From Schlesneria sphaerica (GTDB taxonomy: Bacteria; Planctomycetota; Planctomycetia; Planctomycetales; Planctomycetaceae): a stretch of 64,000 nucleotides of DNA. Shown piece after piece: positions 26,624 to 35,414 of the stretch. Positions within the stretch are counted from its first letter, which is position 1, and every line of letters begins with the position of its first letter. The position numbers were made by a program, and so were the translations under genes. The notes below the pieces were generated by a model that saw nothing but the letters and a program-made list of their open reading frames with translations, did not search any database and was not told where the DNA came from. Location of the stretch: positions 6,014,001 to 6,078,000 of the forward strand of contig NZ_CP172346.1 in assembly GCF_044336245.1 (NCBI RefSeq), read 5' to 3'.

Positions 26624-27511
26624 CTAAGTTTCGTCAATCAGCACTGGCGCCACGTCAACCGAAACGGACAGGACGTGCGAACCTCCGCCAATCAGAACAC
26701 CCTGAATCGGGCAGACGTCACCGTAGTCGCGACCCCAGCCAATTGTCACGTGACGTTCCTGGGGAATAACGTTGTTCGTGGGGTCCAGGTCGATCCAGCC
26801 GTCGCTGGGGCAATAGACAGACAGCCACGCATGTGAGGCATCGGCGCCCACCAGTCGGGGTTTCCCGGGAGGTGGCGCCGTTACGAGATATCCACTCACG
26901 TATCGAGCGGCGAGACCCAGACTGCGCAGCGCAGTGATCTGCAGATGAGCAAAGTCCTGGCAGACACCACGCCGATTTTCCAGCACTTCCTTTGTCGGCG
27001 TGCTGATGCTGGTTGTTGTCGGAGCGTATTCAAAGTCGTTGTAAATACGGGATGTCAGTTCGAGGGCCGCTTCCAGCAGCGGCCGACCTGGAGTAAAGCT
27101 GACGAGGGCATATTCGCGAGCTTCGTTCAGATACTGGATGTACGGAGACTCAAAGCGAAATTGAGAAATCATCCGGGCTTCCGGCGCATCGGCGGCCAGC
27201 AACTGATCTCGCACGACTTCCCAGTTTGTCGTCTGCGAAGGGTCCGGTAAGGGTCGTCGGGTCAGGCTGACTTTGCTGCGTGCTGTGACCTTCAATTCCT
27301 GATGCGGTTCTTCGAGTGAAAAATACCACACCTCGTTACCAAAGGAATCGACCCACGACCGCAGCAGCATCGGCTCAGGCGAGACTTCCAGTTGGAATCC
27401 GGTACTCGTCTGAAACGGGGTATGCCGCGGTGTCAGATGGACATCGTTCTGGCAGATCGATACTGGGCTTGAATAGGTATACGTCGTCGTATGTTGAACG
27501 GTGTATTGCAT
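26624..27511 (-). CDS. Transglutaminase-like protein with Bact_transglu_N domain
   Basis: 295 residues. The N-terminal beta domain (MQYTVQHTTTYTYSSPVSI, then NDVHLTPRHT) is the usual partner of bacterial transglutaminase-like folds. The papain-like core has Cys184 (RRGVCQDFAHL), His228 (ADASHAWLSVY) and Asp243 (GWIDLDPTNN) as the predicted triad. Members act as peptidases or amidases as often as cross-linkers. It is the last gene of the five-gene ATP-grasp/alpha-E/transglutaminase set, 89 bases after the fusion gene and just before a strong terminator. Cytoplasmic location is likely, as no signal peptide is seen. Confidence 0.93.
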   Translation of the reverse strand: MQYTVQHTTTYTYSSPVSICQNDVHLTPRHTPFQTSTGFQLEVSPEPMLLRSWVDSFGNEVWYFSLEEPHQELKVTARSKVSLTRRPLPDPSQTTNWEVVRDQLLAADAPEARMISQFRFESPYIQYLNEAREYALVSFTPGRPLLEAALELTSRIYNDFEYAPTTTSISTPTKEVLENRRGVCQDFAHLQITALRSLGLAARYVSGYLVTAPPPGKPRLVGADASHAWLSVYCPSDGWIDLDPTNNVIPQERHVTIGWGRDYGDVCPIQGVLIGGGSHVLSVSVDVAPVLIDET

Positions 27512-27600
27512 GGGACATTTGCCGTCGTACCGGTTTCAACTGTGTGATACAGGCTGGCTGAACCGGACGGTGACGGAATCCTCAATCCTGTTAACGAGAT

Positions 27601-30177
27601 TCACGCTCGGCGTGGGATCTGAAGTTGAGCCTCGAGTTGTCTCGAGTCGACAGTGTGGGCGAGGTAGGTATGGGTAATGCTATCGGAAAGAGAACGAAGA
27701 TCGGAAGCGAGTAATGCCAGAAACTTGTCGAGCTGTCGTCGATCCCCTGAGCCATTGACGGTGCAGAACGATTCCACGTCCGCCAGACGGAGCGACGCCT
27801 GAGCGGAAAGGACGAGCTTCTGTTCCGCCGTGCGGACCATCTCGGATTCCTCCCTGGAGAGACTGCGCACGTGCTTCGACAGGGCCATGAGCTGGAAGCC
27901 AACGGCGCGAGGATTCGATTCATCCGCGAGCACCAGATCCAGCACCGGAGCCAGTTGCAGGGTTGTCAGATAGCGGTAGCGGTAGGTCATTGAACTGTCC
28001 GCGATTTCGAGCATCGCTTCCAGTCGAGGCAGGACATCGACCTGTCCATCGACGAGCAACCCCCGGATGACTCGCAAAGTTTGCAACGCTCGCTCGATCC
28101 TGCGCCCGATATCCAGAAAACGCCAACCGGGACCCCGTGTCATACTGTCGTTGCAGAGGCCGCTGAACGCCGACAACGAGGTCAGCAGTTGATTCAGCGG
28201 CGCAAGCGCATCCGTCAGACCCGAGGACGTTCGTGGTGCAGACGAGCTGCGAGGCTGAGGGAACTTCATTTGATTGATAATTCGCCAGCCATCGACAGAG
28301 ATTCTGTCTCGTACGACCGAAGCCGTTCGTTGGGTCGCTTCGATGGTGCTGAACAACCCCCCTTTTCGATAAGGATCATGCAGGAAGGCCCAGACGGATT
28401 CGATCAGGGCTTGCTGCTGCCCTTCTGCTTCACTGTCAAAGGGAGCCAGTGGTGATTCACCCGGTTCATCGATGGCGAGGACGAGTTGGTACAGATCAGA
28501 CAGGGTCGCGGGTTGAAGCTCGCTGGTGGTCCGGGCGACAACGCAGCGGACATGCCGGACCTGCGCTTCGGTTCGTTCGATGGAGCGTCCCAGCCAGAAC
28601 AGATGGTCGGCAGCGCGGCTTGGCAAGTCGTTCGCGCTGCGACGCAGTTCGAGTGCAGTCTGCTTGGGACGAAGCAATGTGACCGGCTCGACCGGGGTAT
28701 CGGCCAGGACCCATACGTCCTTGCTTCTCTGGCCAGAGGCCATCGATTCTGAGAGCGTTTCTGAGCGTGTTGCCACCCGCGAAAGGCCCCCCGGCATGAC
28801 CTGATACTTGCCCTCAGTTGCCACGGCGAAGGCGCGCAGGGTGACGTGCCAGGGTTGCAGGTTTTCTCCGATGAGCACGGGTGCAGTCGATCCAACCAAC
28901 GGTTCCTGGGCAACGAATTGACTCGGACGAGCCCGCATCTCGGCAATGAGACGGGCCCGCTCGTCGTACGCCAGGTTGGCACCGATGTAGACCTTCACAT
29001 TGTGGTGGTGGTAGGCGTGGCGTACGACGAGTCGCTCGAGATTGGCTTCGACGTACTTCAGGTCGTCAGGTCGACCGCACCACCAGGTCGGCATTGAGGG
29101 AAGTTTGAGTTCTTCACCCAGCAGGAACCGGCAGGCGGCGGGTAAATAAGCCTGCATCAGTGGCGCTTCGAGAAAGCCACTGCCTAACGCGTTGGCCACC
29201 ACGACCTGTCCGTCACGGACGACCTGCATCAGTCCCGGAATCCCCTCGCGCGAATCCGGACGAAGTTCGAGTGGATCGCAACGGGCGTCACCCATCCGTC
29301 GAAAGATGACGTCGACGGCCAGCAGCCCCCCGAGGGTTTTCAGATAAACGCGATCGCCGCGAACCGTCAGGTCGCCCCCTTCGACCAGCGTATAACCCAA
29401 ATAGCGGGCCAGATAGACATCTTCAAAATAGCGAGAACTTCTGGGGCCTGGCGACAACACCACCACTCGGGGATTGTCCCGATGGTTACGCGCCAGTCGT
29501 GCAAGTGTGTTTTGCAGCGCAATGAAGTAGGACGCCAGGCGGACGACGTTCAGGCTCTGAAATTTCTCTGGTAATGTGCGAGAGACAACAACGCGATTCT
29601 CGACCACATATCCGGCCCCGGACGGACCCTGTGAACGGTCTCCCAGTGCCATCCAGCGTCCTGTCGCATCGCGCGCCAACTGAGCCGCGTACCAGTGCAG
29701 GAAGATTCCCTCAGGCGGGCGAATATTAATGCATGGCAGCAGGTAGCCCGGATGTTCAAACAAGGCGTTCGGCGGCAGAACGCCAGATCTCACGAGTTCC
29801 TGGGGCCCATACACGTCGGCCAGGATTCGATTGAGTAAGGTGGCCCGCTGCTGGATCGCATCGGCAAGTGGATTCCATTCCGCAATCGGAAGCATCAGCG
29901 GAATGGGGTCCAGCTCCCAGGGACGTTCAAGGTCTTTCGACGCACCGTAGACGTTGTAGGTGACTCCATTTTCCCGCAGCAGATGACGAAGGTGGTCCCC
30001 CCGTTGATTGAGCCCCTCGGCACCCGCATCGTTCATGGTCTGGACGAGCCGCGACCAGGCCGGACGTACTCCCCCATCCGGCCCGATCATTTCATCAAAA
30101 TACTGACTGTGGGGGGCATATCGCGATACGATGTCGCCGGCGGGATGAGCACTCACCGCACCGGTGCTGTCAATCAT
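27601..30177 (-). CDS. Circularly permuted ATP-grasp domain fused to alpha-E (DUF403) domain
   Basis: About 858 residues. The N-terminal half matches the circularly permuted type 2 ATP-grasp family: YFDEMIGPDGGVRPAW, VTYNVYGASKDLERPWELDP, and GPSGAGYVVENRVVVSRTLP. The C-terminal half from about residue 500 is an alpha-E domain (DHLFWLGRSIERTEAQVRHV, then MTYRYRYLT and SNPRAVGFQL). The ATP-grasp half lacks several residues kept in the stand-alone paralogue at 35415-36908: it has LGDRSQ where the paralogue has LEDNLR, and RHAYHHHNVKVYIG where the paralogue has KPANESGGYGILVG. The ATG at 30177 follows GAGGAGCCAGGACAATC and replaces a longer frame from 30408. It is probably an amide or peptide ligase partner rather than a complete enzyme. 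Confidence 0.9.
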   Translation of the reverse strand: MIDSTGAVSAHPAGDIVSRYAPHSQYFDEMIGPDGGVRPAWSRLVQTMNDAGAEGLNQRGDHLRHLLRENGVTYNVYGASKDLERPWELDPIPLMLPIAEWNPLADAIQQRATLLNRILADVYGPQELVRSGVLPPNALFEHPGYLLPCINIRPPEGIFLHWYAAQLARDATGRWMALGDRSQGPSGAGYVVENRVVVSRTLPEKFQSLNVVRLASYFIALQNTLARLARNHRDNPRVVVLSPGPRSSRYFEDVYLARYLGYTLVEGGDLTVRGDRVYLKTLGGLLAVDVIFRRMGDARCDPLELRPDSREGIPGLMQVVRDGQVVVANALGSGFLEAPLMQAYLPAACRFLLGEELKLPSMPTWWCGRPDDLKYVEANLERLVVRHAYHHHNVKVYIGANLAYDERARLIAEMRARPSQFVAQEPLVGSTAPVLIGENLQPWHVTLRAFAVATEGKYQVMPGGLSRVATRSETLSESMASGQRSKDVWVLADTPVEPVTLLRPKQTALELRRSANDLPSRAADHLFWLGRSIERTEAQVRHVRCVVARTTSELQPATLSDLYQLVLAIDEPGESPLAPFDSEAEGQQQALIESVWAFLHDPYRKGGLFSTIEATQRTASVVRDRISVDGWRIINQMKFPQPRSSSAPRTSSGLTDALAPLNQLLTSLSAFSGLCNDSMTRGPGWRFLDIGRRIERALQTLRVIRGLLVDGQVDVLPRLEAMLEIADSSMTYRYRYLTTLQLAPVLDLVLADESNPRAVGFQLMALSKHVRSLSREESEMVRTAEQKLVLSAQASLRLADVESFCTVNGSGDRRQLDKFLALLASDLRSLSDSITHTYLAHTVDSRQLEAQLQIPRRA

Positions 30178-30212
30178 GATTGTCCTGGCTCCTCTCGGCT
30201 CAGTCGTTCCTG

Positions 30213-30236
30213 GTTTGTTCCGAATACGGAACAAAC
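30213..30236. promoter_or_regulatory. Perfect inverted repeat upstream of the ATP-grasp/alpha-E fusion gene
   Basis: Ten-base arms GTTTGTTCCG and CGGAACAAAC are separated by AATA. The repeat is in the 258-bp gap between the DUF2126 gene and the fusion gene, 36 bases ahead of the fusion start. It is AT-richer than its surroundings and not followed by a T-run on the minus strand, which argues for an operator or leader hairpin rather than a terminator. Confidence 0.5.
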
Positions 30237-30435
30237 GACCAACGCGTGGCGACTGTACTGTCTGATCTCGGTTGTCTGATCCACCAATTGTCGGTCGCGG
30301 GTCATTCCCCAAGACCGCTCTGTTTTTCGTTTCGGGCGAGTGGTGACCGGGAAGATTCCCCCTGGCCGTTCCCGCTGTCAACATCGCAGCATGCTGCCGC
30401 CCATTCATTCCGTCGGCGAAATCCGTGACCGCCGA

Positions 30436-33400
30436 TTACGTCCGTCGCATATCCAATGTGTACGGATAGTCGCGATTCTTCTCGTCTTCAGGAATCGTTT
30501 GCTGTCCGGGAGTATGACCGAGATGGAAGAATCTCGCCACGCGCCGGCTTTCGGCTTCGTAGGCGTTCACCGGGAATGTGGCGTAGCTTCGTCCTCCCGG
30601 ATGCGAAACATGCCAAGTGCAACCGCCGAGCGACCGCTTGTTCCACCGGTCGAGCAGATCGAAGACGAGTGGCGAATGGACGCCAATCGTCGGGTGCAGA
30701 CACGATGGTGGTTGCCATGCGCGGAAGCGAACCCCCGCAACGAACTCACCTTTCGTACCAGTCGGATGCAGCGGTACACGTCGGCCATTACATGTCACGA
30801 CAAAACGGGGATCCGTCAGGCCACGGACTTTTACCTGGACGCGATCTACTGACGAATCGACGTAGCGTGCGGCGCCGGTACCGCCAAATTCCTCACCCAG
30901 GACGTGCCAGGGTTCGATCGCCTGACGCAATTCGATCTGCACTCCCGAGATCGTGATTTCACCAATCAGAGGGAACCGGAACTCGACATGGGGGGCGAAC
31001 CAGGACTCTTCGAAACGGAATCCTGCGTCGCAAAGATCCGCCAGGACTTCATGGAAATCCTGCTCGACGAAATGGGGCAGCATGAAACGATCGTGCAGCG
31101 TGGTCCCCCAACGGACGAGTGTCTCACGGTAGGGCTTGTGCCAGAAACGGGCGATCAGCGCCCGCACCAGCAACTGCTGCGTGAGGCTCATCCGTTCATG
31201 CGGTGGCATCTCAAACCCACGCATTTCCACAAGACCAAGTCGACCTGTCGCACTGTCGGGCGAATACAGTTTGTCGATACAGAATTCGGCACGATGCGTG
31301 TTTCCCGTCAGGTCCGTCAGCAGATGTCGGAAGACACGGTCGACGAGCCACGGAGGACAGCTTTCCCCTTCTGGTAACTGCGAACACGCAATCTCCAGTT
31401 CATAAAGGTTCTCGTGCCGCGCTTCATCAAGTCGCGGAGCTTGACTGGTCGGGCCGATGAACAGTCCCGAGAAGAGGTATGACAACGAGGGACGGTTATT
31501 CCAGTACGTTACCAGACTGCGCAAGAGATCGGGGCGTCGGAGGAACGGACTTTGAGCGGGAGACGGCCCTCCCATCACGATATGGTTTCCGCCACCGGTG
31601 CCCGTGTGACGCCCGTCGAGCATGAATTTCTCGGAGCTCAATCGCGAGAGATGCGCCTCTTCGTACAGGACGGTGGTATTCGTCACCAGTTCCTTCCAGG
31701 TGCGCGAGGGCTGCAAATTGACCTCGATGACACCCGGATCCGGCGTCACCTTGAAATGATCGACACGATAGTCATAAGGGGGGGGATAGCCTTCGATTCG
31801 GACGGGCATCGAAAGTTCTGCGGCCGTGGCTTCAATCGCCGAGACAAGGTCGAGGTATTGCTCGATTCGTTCCACGGGTGGCATGAAAATATGGATGACG
31901 CCCCCGCGCGACTCAACGCAGAGCGCTGTTCGAACGATTGGTTCATTCTGATGCAAGCTCGCTGCCGACGAAAGCGGGTGCGAGTCCCTGGAGTGCGAAC
32001 CGTTGCGAACGACATGCGAGGCGGGGGATGAGTCACCGGCCGTTCCGTTGGAATGCGACCGACTGTTCGTGGTAGGGGTGGACGCACTTGTCTGCGTCTC
32101 CACAGAATGATCTGCGACGGTCGAGGCGACCGGTTCCAGTTCACCGAATGATCGTTTGACGTACTCCAATACGCTGCCCCGGGCCTGCAGTACTCGCGGA
32201 ACATCGCCATTCCCCGGCTGTGAACCGAGTTCAAACAGGTTGGGATGGACTTCGTTTGTCTGCGGAGCGACTCGAGAGAAGTGCGGAAGTTCACCACGTG
32301 GAGCGGTGGGGTCGGCTTCGACGATCAGCGGCCGATCTTCAGGACGCAGCCACGGGAGCGAATCGAGTGGCAGGCGATACCCCATGGGTGAATCACCCGG
32401 GACCAGGAACATCCGATCCTGGCGCAGGTGCCATGGTCCGCTGACCCAACTTGTCAGGGCGTTCTCGTCCTCGTTGGGCATGACCGGCAGCACATAGCCC
32501 ACAACACTGGCGAGTCCCTGTTCAAAGACGCGCGCCAGCCGTGCTCTTTCTTCTTCATTGTCGAGCCGGGAATCGAACGGATCGACGTTTGTCGGCAGCT
32601 TTCTCGCCTTCCACAAGTAGTACCAGGTGTCTTCATAACCCGGCCGGATATGCTCAATCTGGACCTGCAGTTGCTGCGCAAGCATCGAGATAAATTCGCG
32701 AGCTTCTTTCTCTCCGTAGCCGTAGTCCTTGTCGTCCTCGGCGATCAAATCGGGACGAGTCCAGACGGGTTCGGTGTCCTTTCGCCAGTAGCAACCCAGC
32801 GCCCAGCGCGGCAGGGACTCGCCGGGGTACCACTTCCCCTGCCCGAAATGCAGCAAGGGACCATTTGCGAACCGATTGGCAAGCCGGCGAAACAGGGTTC
32901 CTGCCAGCCGACGCTTGGTCGCTCCCAGTGCCGCGGTGTTCCATTCAGGCTCGTCCCGGTGATCGATCGAGACAAACGTCGGTTCACCACCCATGGTGAA
33001 AAAGCGGGGACCCATCGAGAGTTCGCGATCGACGTGTTCTCCCAACTGCTGAATATCGGCCCACTGCTCGTCCGTGTAAGGCTTCGTCACACGCGGATCT
33101 TCGTGGATGCGGGTGATCGACATGTCGAAAGAGAACTCGACTTCGCACTTATCGACACCTCCATTGATCGGTGAGGCAGATTGTGGGTCGGGTGTTGCAG
33201 CCAGCGGGATGTGCCCTTCCCCCGCGAGCAGGCCTGATGTGGCATCGAGTCCCACCCACCCTGCTCCGGGAAGGAAGACTTCTGCCCAGGCGTGCAGATC
33301 GGTGAAGTCGGTAGCGGCCCCGGACGGTCCATCAAGAGACGCGACGTCCGGCTTCAACTGCAGCAGGTAACCCGAAACGAACCGGGCGGCCAATCCATAG

Positions 33401-33978
33401 TGACGCAGCAATTGGACCAGCAGCCATGCTGAGTCGCGGCAAGACCCACTTCGCCTGGTGAGCGTTTCTTCACAGGTCTGAACCCCGGGTTCCAGTCGGA
33501 TGACGTACTTGACCGCGTGGTGGACGTACTGGTTGAAAGCAACGATGGAATTGTTGGTCTTCTCGGCTCCGTGAGGGGCTCCCGCGACGAAGGCCGCCAT
33601 CTCCGGACCCAGGGGATCGGTGACCAGATAAGGCTGCAGTTGCGCCAGCAGAGAGGGACTGTAAGTGAATGGAAATTCTGTCGCGTCGGGTTCGAGGAAA
33701 AAGTCGAACGGGTTGATCACCGTCATGTCAGCGATCAGATCGACCGTGACGGAAAGTTCTCGCGTCTTGTCTGGAAAAACCACTCGGGCGAGAAAGTTGC
33801 CGTAAGGATCCTGTTGCCAATTCAGAAACTGTTTTTCAGGCAGTACTTTGAGCGAATAACTGAGGATTGGTGTGCGACAGTGGGGTGCAGGCCGCAGCCG
33901 GATCACTTGAGGTGACAAACTGACGAGGCGGTCATAGGAATAAGTCGTCTTATGGTGCAGTGCAACTCGAATAGTCAT
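30436..33978 (-). CDS. Transglutaminase fused to DUF2126 (predicted GCS-like amide ligase)
   Basis: 1180 residues. Residues 1-100 are a Bact_transglu_N domain (MTIRVALHHKTTYSYDRLVS). Residues 150-250 are a transglutaminase core with Cys180 (RRSGSCRDSAW), His229 (TDLHAWAEVF) and Asp245 (WVGLDATSG). From about 305 to the end is DUF2126 (FFTMGGEPTFVSID, FGQGKWYPGESLPRWALGCY, GVIEVNLQPSRTW, GRHTGTGGGNHIVMGG). A Ser/Thr/His-rich linker near 640-690 divides DUF2126. DUF2126 has been placed by others among carboxylate-amine ligases of the glutamate-cysteine-ligase type. Peptidase and ligase modules in one chain suggest making and trimming of the same product. It is the third gene of the set. Confidence 0.92.
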   Translation of the reverse strand: MTIRVALHHKTTYSYDRLVSLSPQVIRLRPAPHCRTPILSYSLKVLPEKQFLNWQQDPYGNFLARVVFPDKTRELSVTVDLIADMTVINPFDFFLEPDATEFPFTYSPSLLAQLQPYLVTDPLGPEMAAFVAGAPHGAEKTNNSIVAFNQYVHHAVKYVIRLEPGVQTCEETLTRRSGSCRDSAWLLVQLLRHYGLAARFVSGYLLQLKPDVASLDGPSGAATDFTDLHAWAEVFLPGAGWVGLDATSGLLAGEGHIPLAATPDPQSASPINGGVDKCEVEFSFDMSITRIHEDPRVTKPYTDEQWADIQQLGEHVDRELSMGPRFFTMGGEPTFVSIDHRDEPEWNTAALGATKRRLAGTLFRRLANRFANGPLLHFGQGKWYPGESLPRWALGCYWRKDTEPVWTRPDLIAEDDKDYGYGEKEAREFISMLAQQLQVQIEHIRPGYEDTWYYLWKARKLPTNVDPFDSRLDNEEERARLARVFEQGLASVVGYVLPVMPNEDENALTSWVSGPWHLRQDRMFLVPGDSPMGYRLPLDSLPWLRPEDRPLIVEADPTAPRGELPHFSRVAPQTNEVHPNLFELGSQPGNGDVPRVLQARGSVLEYVKRSFGELEPVASTVADHSVETQTSASTPTTNSRSHSNGTAGDSSPASHVVRNGSHSRDSHPLSSAASLHQNEPIVRTALCVESRGGVIHIFMPPVERIEQYLDLVSAIEATAAELSMPVRIEGYPPPYDYRVDHFKVTPDPGVIEVNLQPSRTWKELVTNTTVLYEEAHLSRLSSEKFMLDGRHTGTGGGNHIVMGGPSPAQSPFLRRPDLLRSLVTYWNNRPSLSYLFSGLFIGPTSQAPRLDEARHENLYELEIACSQLPEGESCPPWLVDRVFRHLLTDLTGNTHRAEFCIDKLYSPDSATGRLGLVEMRGFEMPPHERMSLTQQLLVRALIARFWHKPYRETLVRWGTTLHDRFMLPHFVEQDFHEVLADLCDAGFRFEESWFAPHVEFRFPLIGEITISGVQIELRQAIEPWHVLGEEFGGTGAARYVDSSVDRVQVKVRGLTDPRFVVTCNGRRVPLHPTGTKGEFVAGVRFRAWQPPSCLHPTIGVHSPLVFDLLDRWNKRSLGGCTWHVSHPGGRSYATFPVNAYEAESRRVARFFHLGHTPGQQTIPEDEKNRDYPYTLDMRRT

Positions 33979-34331
33979 TGTCGATCTTCTATGGAGTAAT
34001 TCAGGTTCGTCGTCTCAAGTCGCGTTCAGGTAATTCTTGACCGCTTTCGAGCCCCTGTTTTCGGATGCACGTCGGGTTGGATTAGTACTCGTCCGGTCGG
34101 TCGATTCATCGGAAACCGGCCGGATTTATCGGCTCAGCCCATTCGTCCCGGATCGGGCTTTATTCCTGGCAGTTGCGGCTGCCGGGGCGACCGAACGGTG
34201 GCTGCAGTGCTGCTGATCGCGAACGGTGGAAACGATTCTGATTTGGCTTTAGTGGTTAACTAAGGGAGGTTTGTTGACGTTACTGCTGCGAGGGGAAGTC
34301 GAATGGAGGGTTGCTTCCTCCGACCCTCCGA
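33979..34331. other. Intergenic gap inside the amidoligase gene set
   Basis: 353 bases between the alpha-E gene and the transglutaminase-DUF2126 gene, with no convincing coding frame. A hairpin (TCCGGTCGG with CCGGCCGGA, one G-U pair, 15-base loop) lies at 34092-34124, with a short TTTAT on the plus-strand side only. The gap is long enough for an internal promoter driving the downstream three genes. Confidence 0.4.
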
Positions 34332-35384
34332 TCAGCCCTGTGATTGTGACTGGCCACCCATCGATTGTTTCTGAACACTGGTCGCCGGTAAGGCTGCGCT
34401 AGTCGCGAGTGGCTTTTTGGCCGCTCGCACCGGCTTGACTTCGGGTTGTATTGAGAAGAAGGTGTCAGAGATGGCCAGTCCCACGCCGTTCAGCTTTTCC
34501 TGGAACTGATCGATGAACTCGTGCAGTCCCGTCGCAAAGATTTCCTCGATATTCGTGTAGTCGAGTTCGGCTCGTAGCCGACCCAGACATTGTTCGGCGC
34601 GATTATTGAAGTTGCCGCGCGAACCTCCGGTGATCGTTAAAAGCGACTGCTCGGCGGAACCAACACAGAACCGGACTGCGCGAGGGAACTCACGGTCGAG
34701 CAGCAGAAAGTCTGCAACCTGATGGGGAGTAATCCGGCCGTGGGCCTTGCGATACATTTCCAGTGCACTCGCTGACTTCAGTAGCGCGGACCACTGGTTT
34801 GTGTCAAGTTGCGTCCCGACATCGGAAACCTGGGGCAGCAGCAGGTAGTACTTCACATCAAGAATACGCGAAGTCTTGTCGGCACGCTCAATCAGTTGGC
34901 CCATCCGGTGAAAGTGCCATGCCTCGTTATGCGAGAGCGTCGACTGCACTGCTCCGTCGAGGGTATAGGCCGATAGTTTGATCTGGGCGAAAAAGTCGAA
35001 GGGTGAGCCCAGCACTTGAGGCTGCGATGCGGTTTTGACAAGCAGAAAGAATTTGTTGAGTTCTTCCCACATCGTGGAACTGATCATGTCACGGACGGTG
35101 CGTGCGTTTTCGCGCGCGGTTCGCAGGCAGCAGAGAATCGAGTTGGGATTCTCGGTATCAAACGTCAGGAAGTGAATGACGTTCTGCTGCGTTCCCTCGG
35201 GGTAGCGCTTCTGGAAATCAGCGTGGTCGCCGGTTGTATAGATCAGCGGATCCCAGTGTCGTTCCATCTCAGGACCGACATCCAGCGACAAATTCAAATT
35301 GACGTCGATGAAGCGAGCCACGTTCTCGGCTCGCTCCACGTAGCGACTCATCCAGTAAATCGAATCGGCAACACGGCTCAACAT
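34332..35384 (-). CDS. Alpha-E domain protein (DUF403), stand-alone
   Basis: This all-helical 350-residue protein begins MLSRVADSIYWMSRYVERAE, the strongest signature of the alpha-E family. It continues with CCLRTARENARTVRDMISS and DREFPRAVRFCVGSAEQSL. The C-terminal tail of about 40 residues is Ala/Lys/Ser-rich and probably disordered. Alpha-E proteins co-occur with circularly permuted ATP-grasp ligases and transglutaminases and are thought to assist them; their activity is unknown. It starts 30 bases after the ATP-grasp gene, so the two form a likely cotranscribed pair. Confidence 0.93.
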   Translation of the reverse strand: MLSRVADSIYWMSRYVERAENVARFIDVNLNLSLDVGPEMERHWDPLIYTTGDHADFQKRYPEGTQQNVIHFLTFDTENPNSILCCLRTARENARTVRDMISSTMWEELNKFFLLVKTASQPQVLGSPFDFFAQIKLSAYTLDGAVQSTLSHNEAWHFHRMGQLIERADKTSRILDVKYYLLLPQVSDVGTQLDTNQWSALLKSASALEMYRKAHGRITPHQVADFLLLDREFPRAVRFCVGSAEQSLLTITGGSRGNFNNRAEQCLGRLRAELDYTNIEEIFATGLHEFIDQFQEKLNGVGLAISDTFFSIQPEVKPVRAAKKPLATSAALPATSVQKQSMGGQSQSQG

Positions 35385-35414
35385 GATTGGTAATCTCTCG
35401 GGAAGGACGTAACG

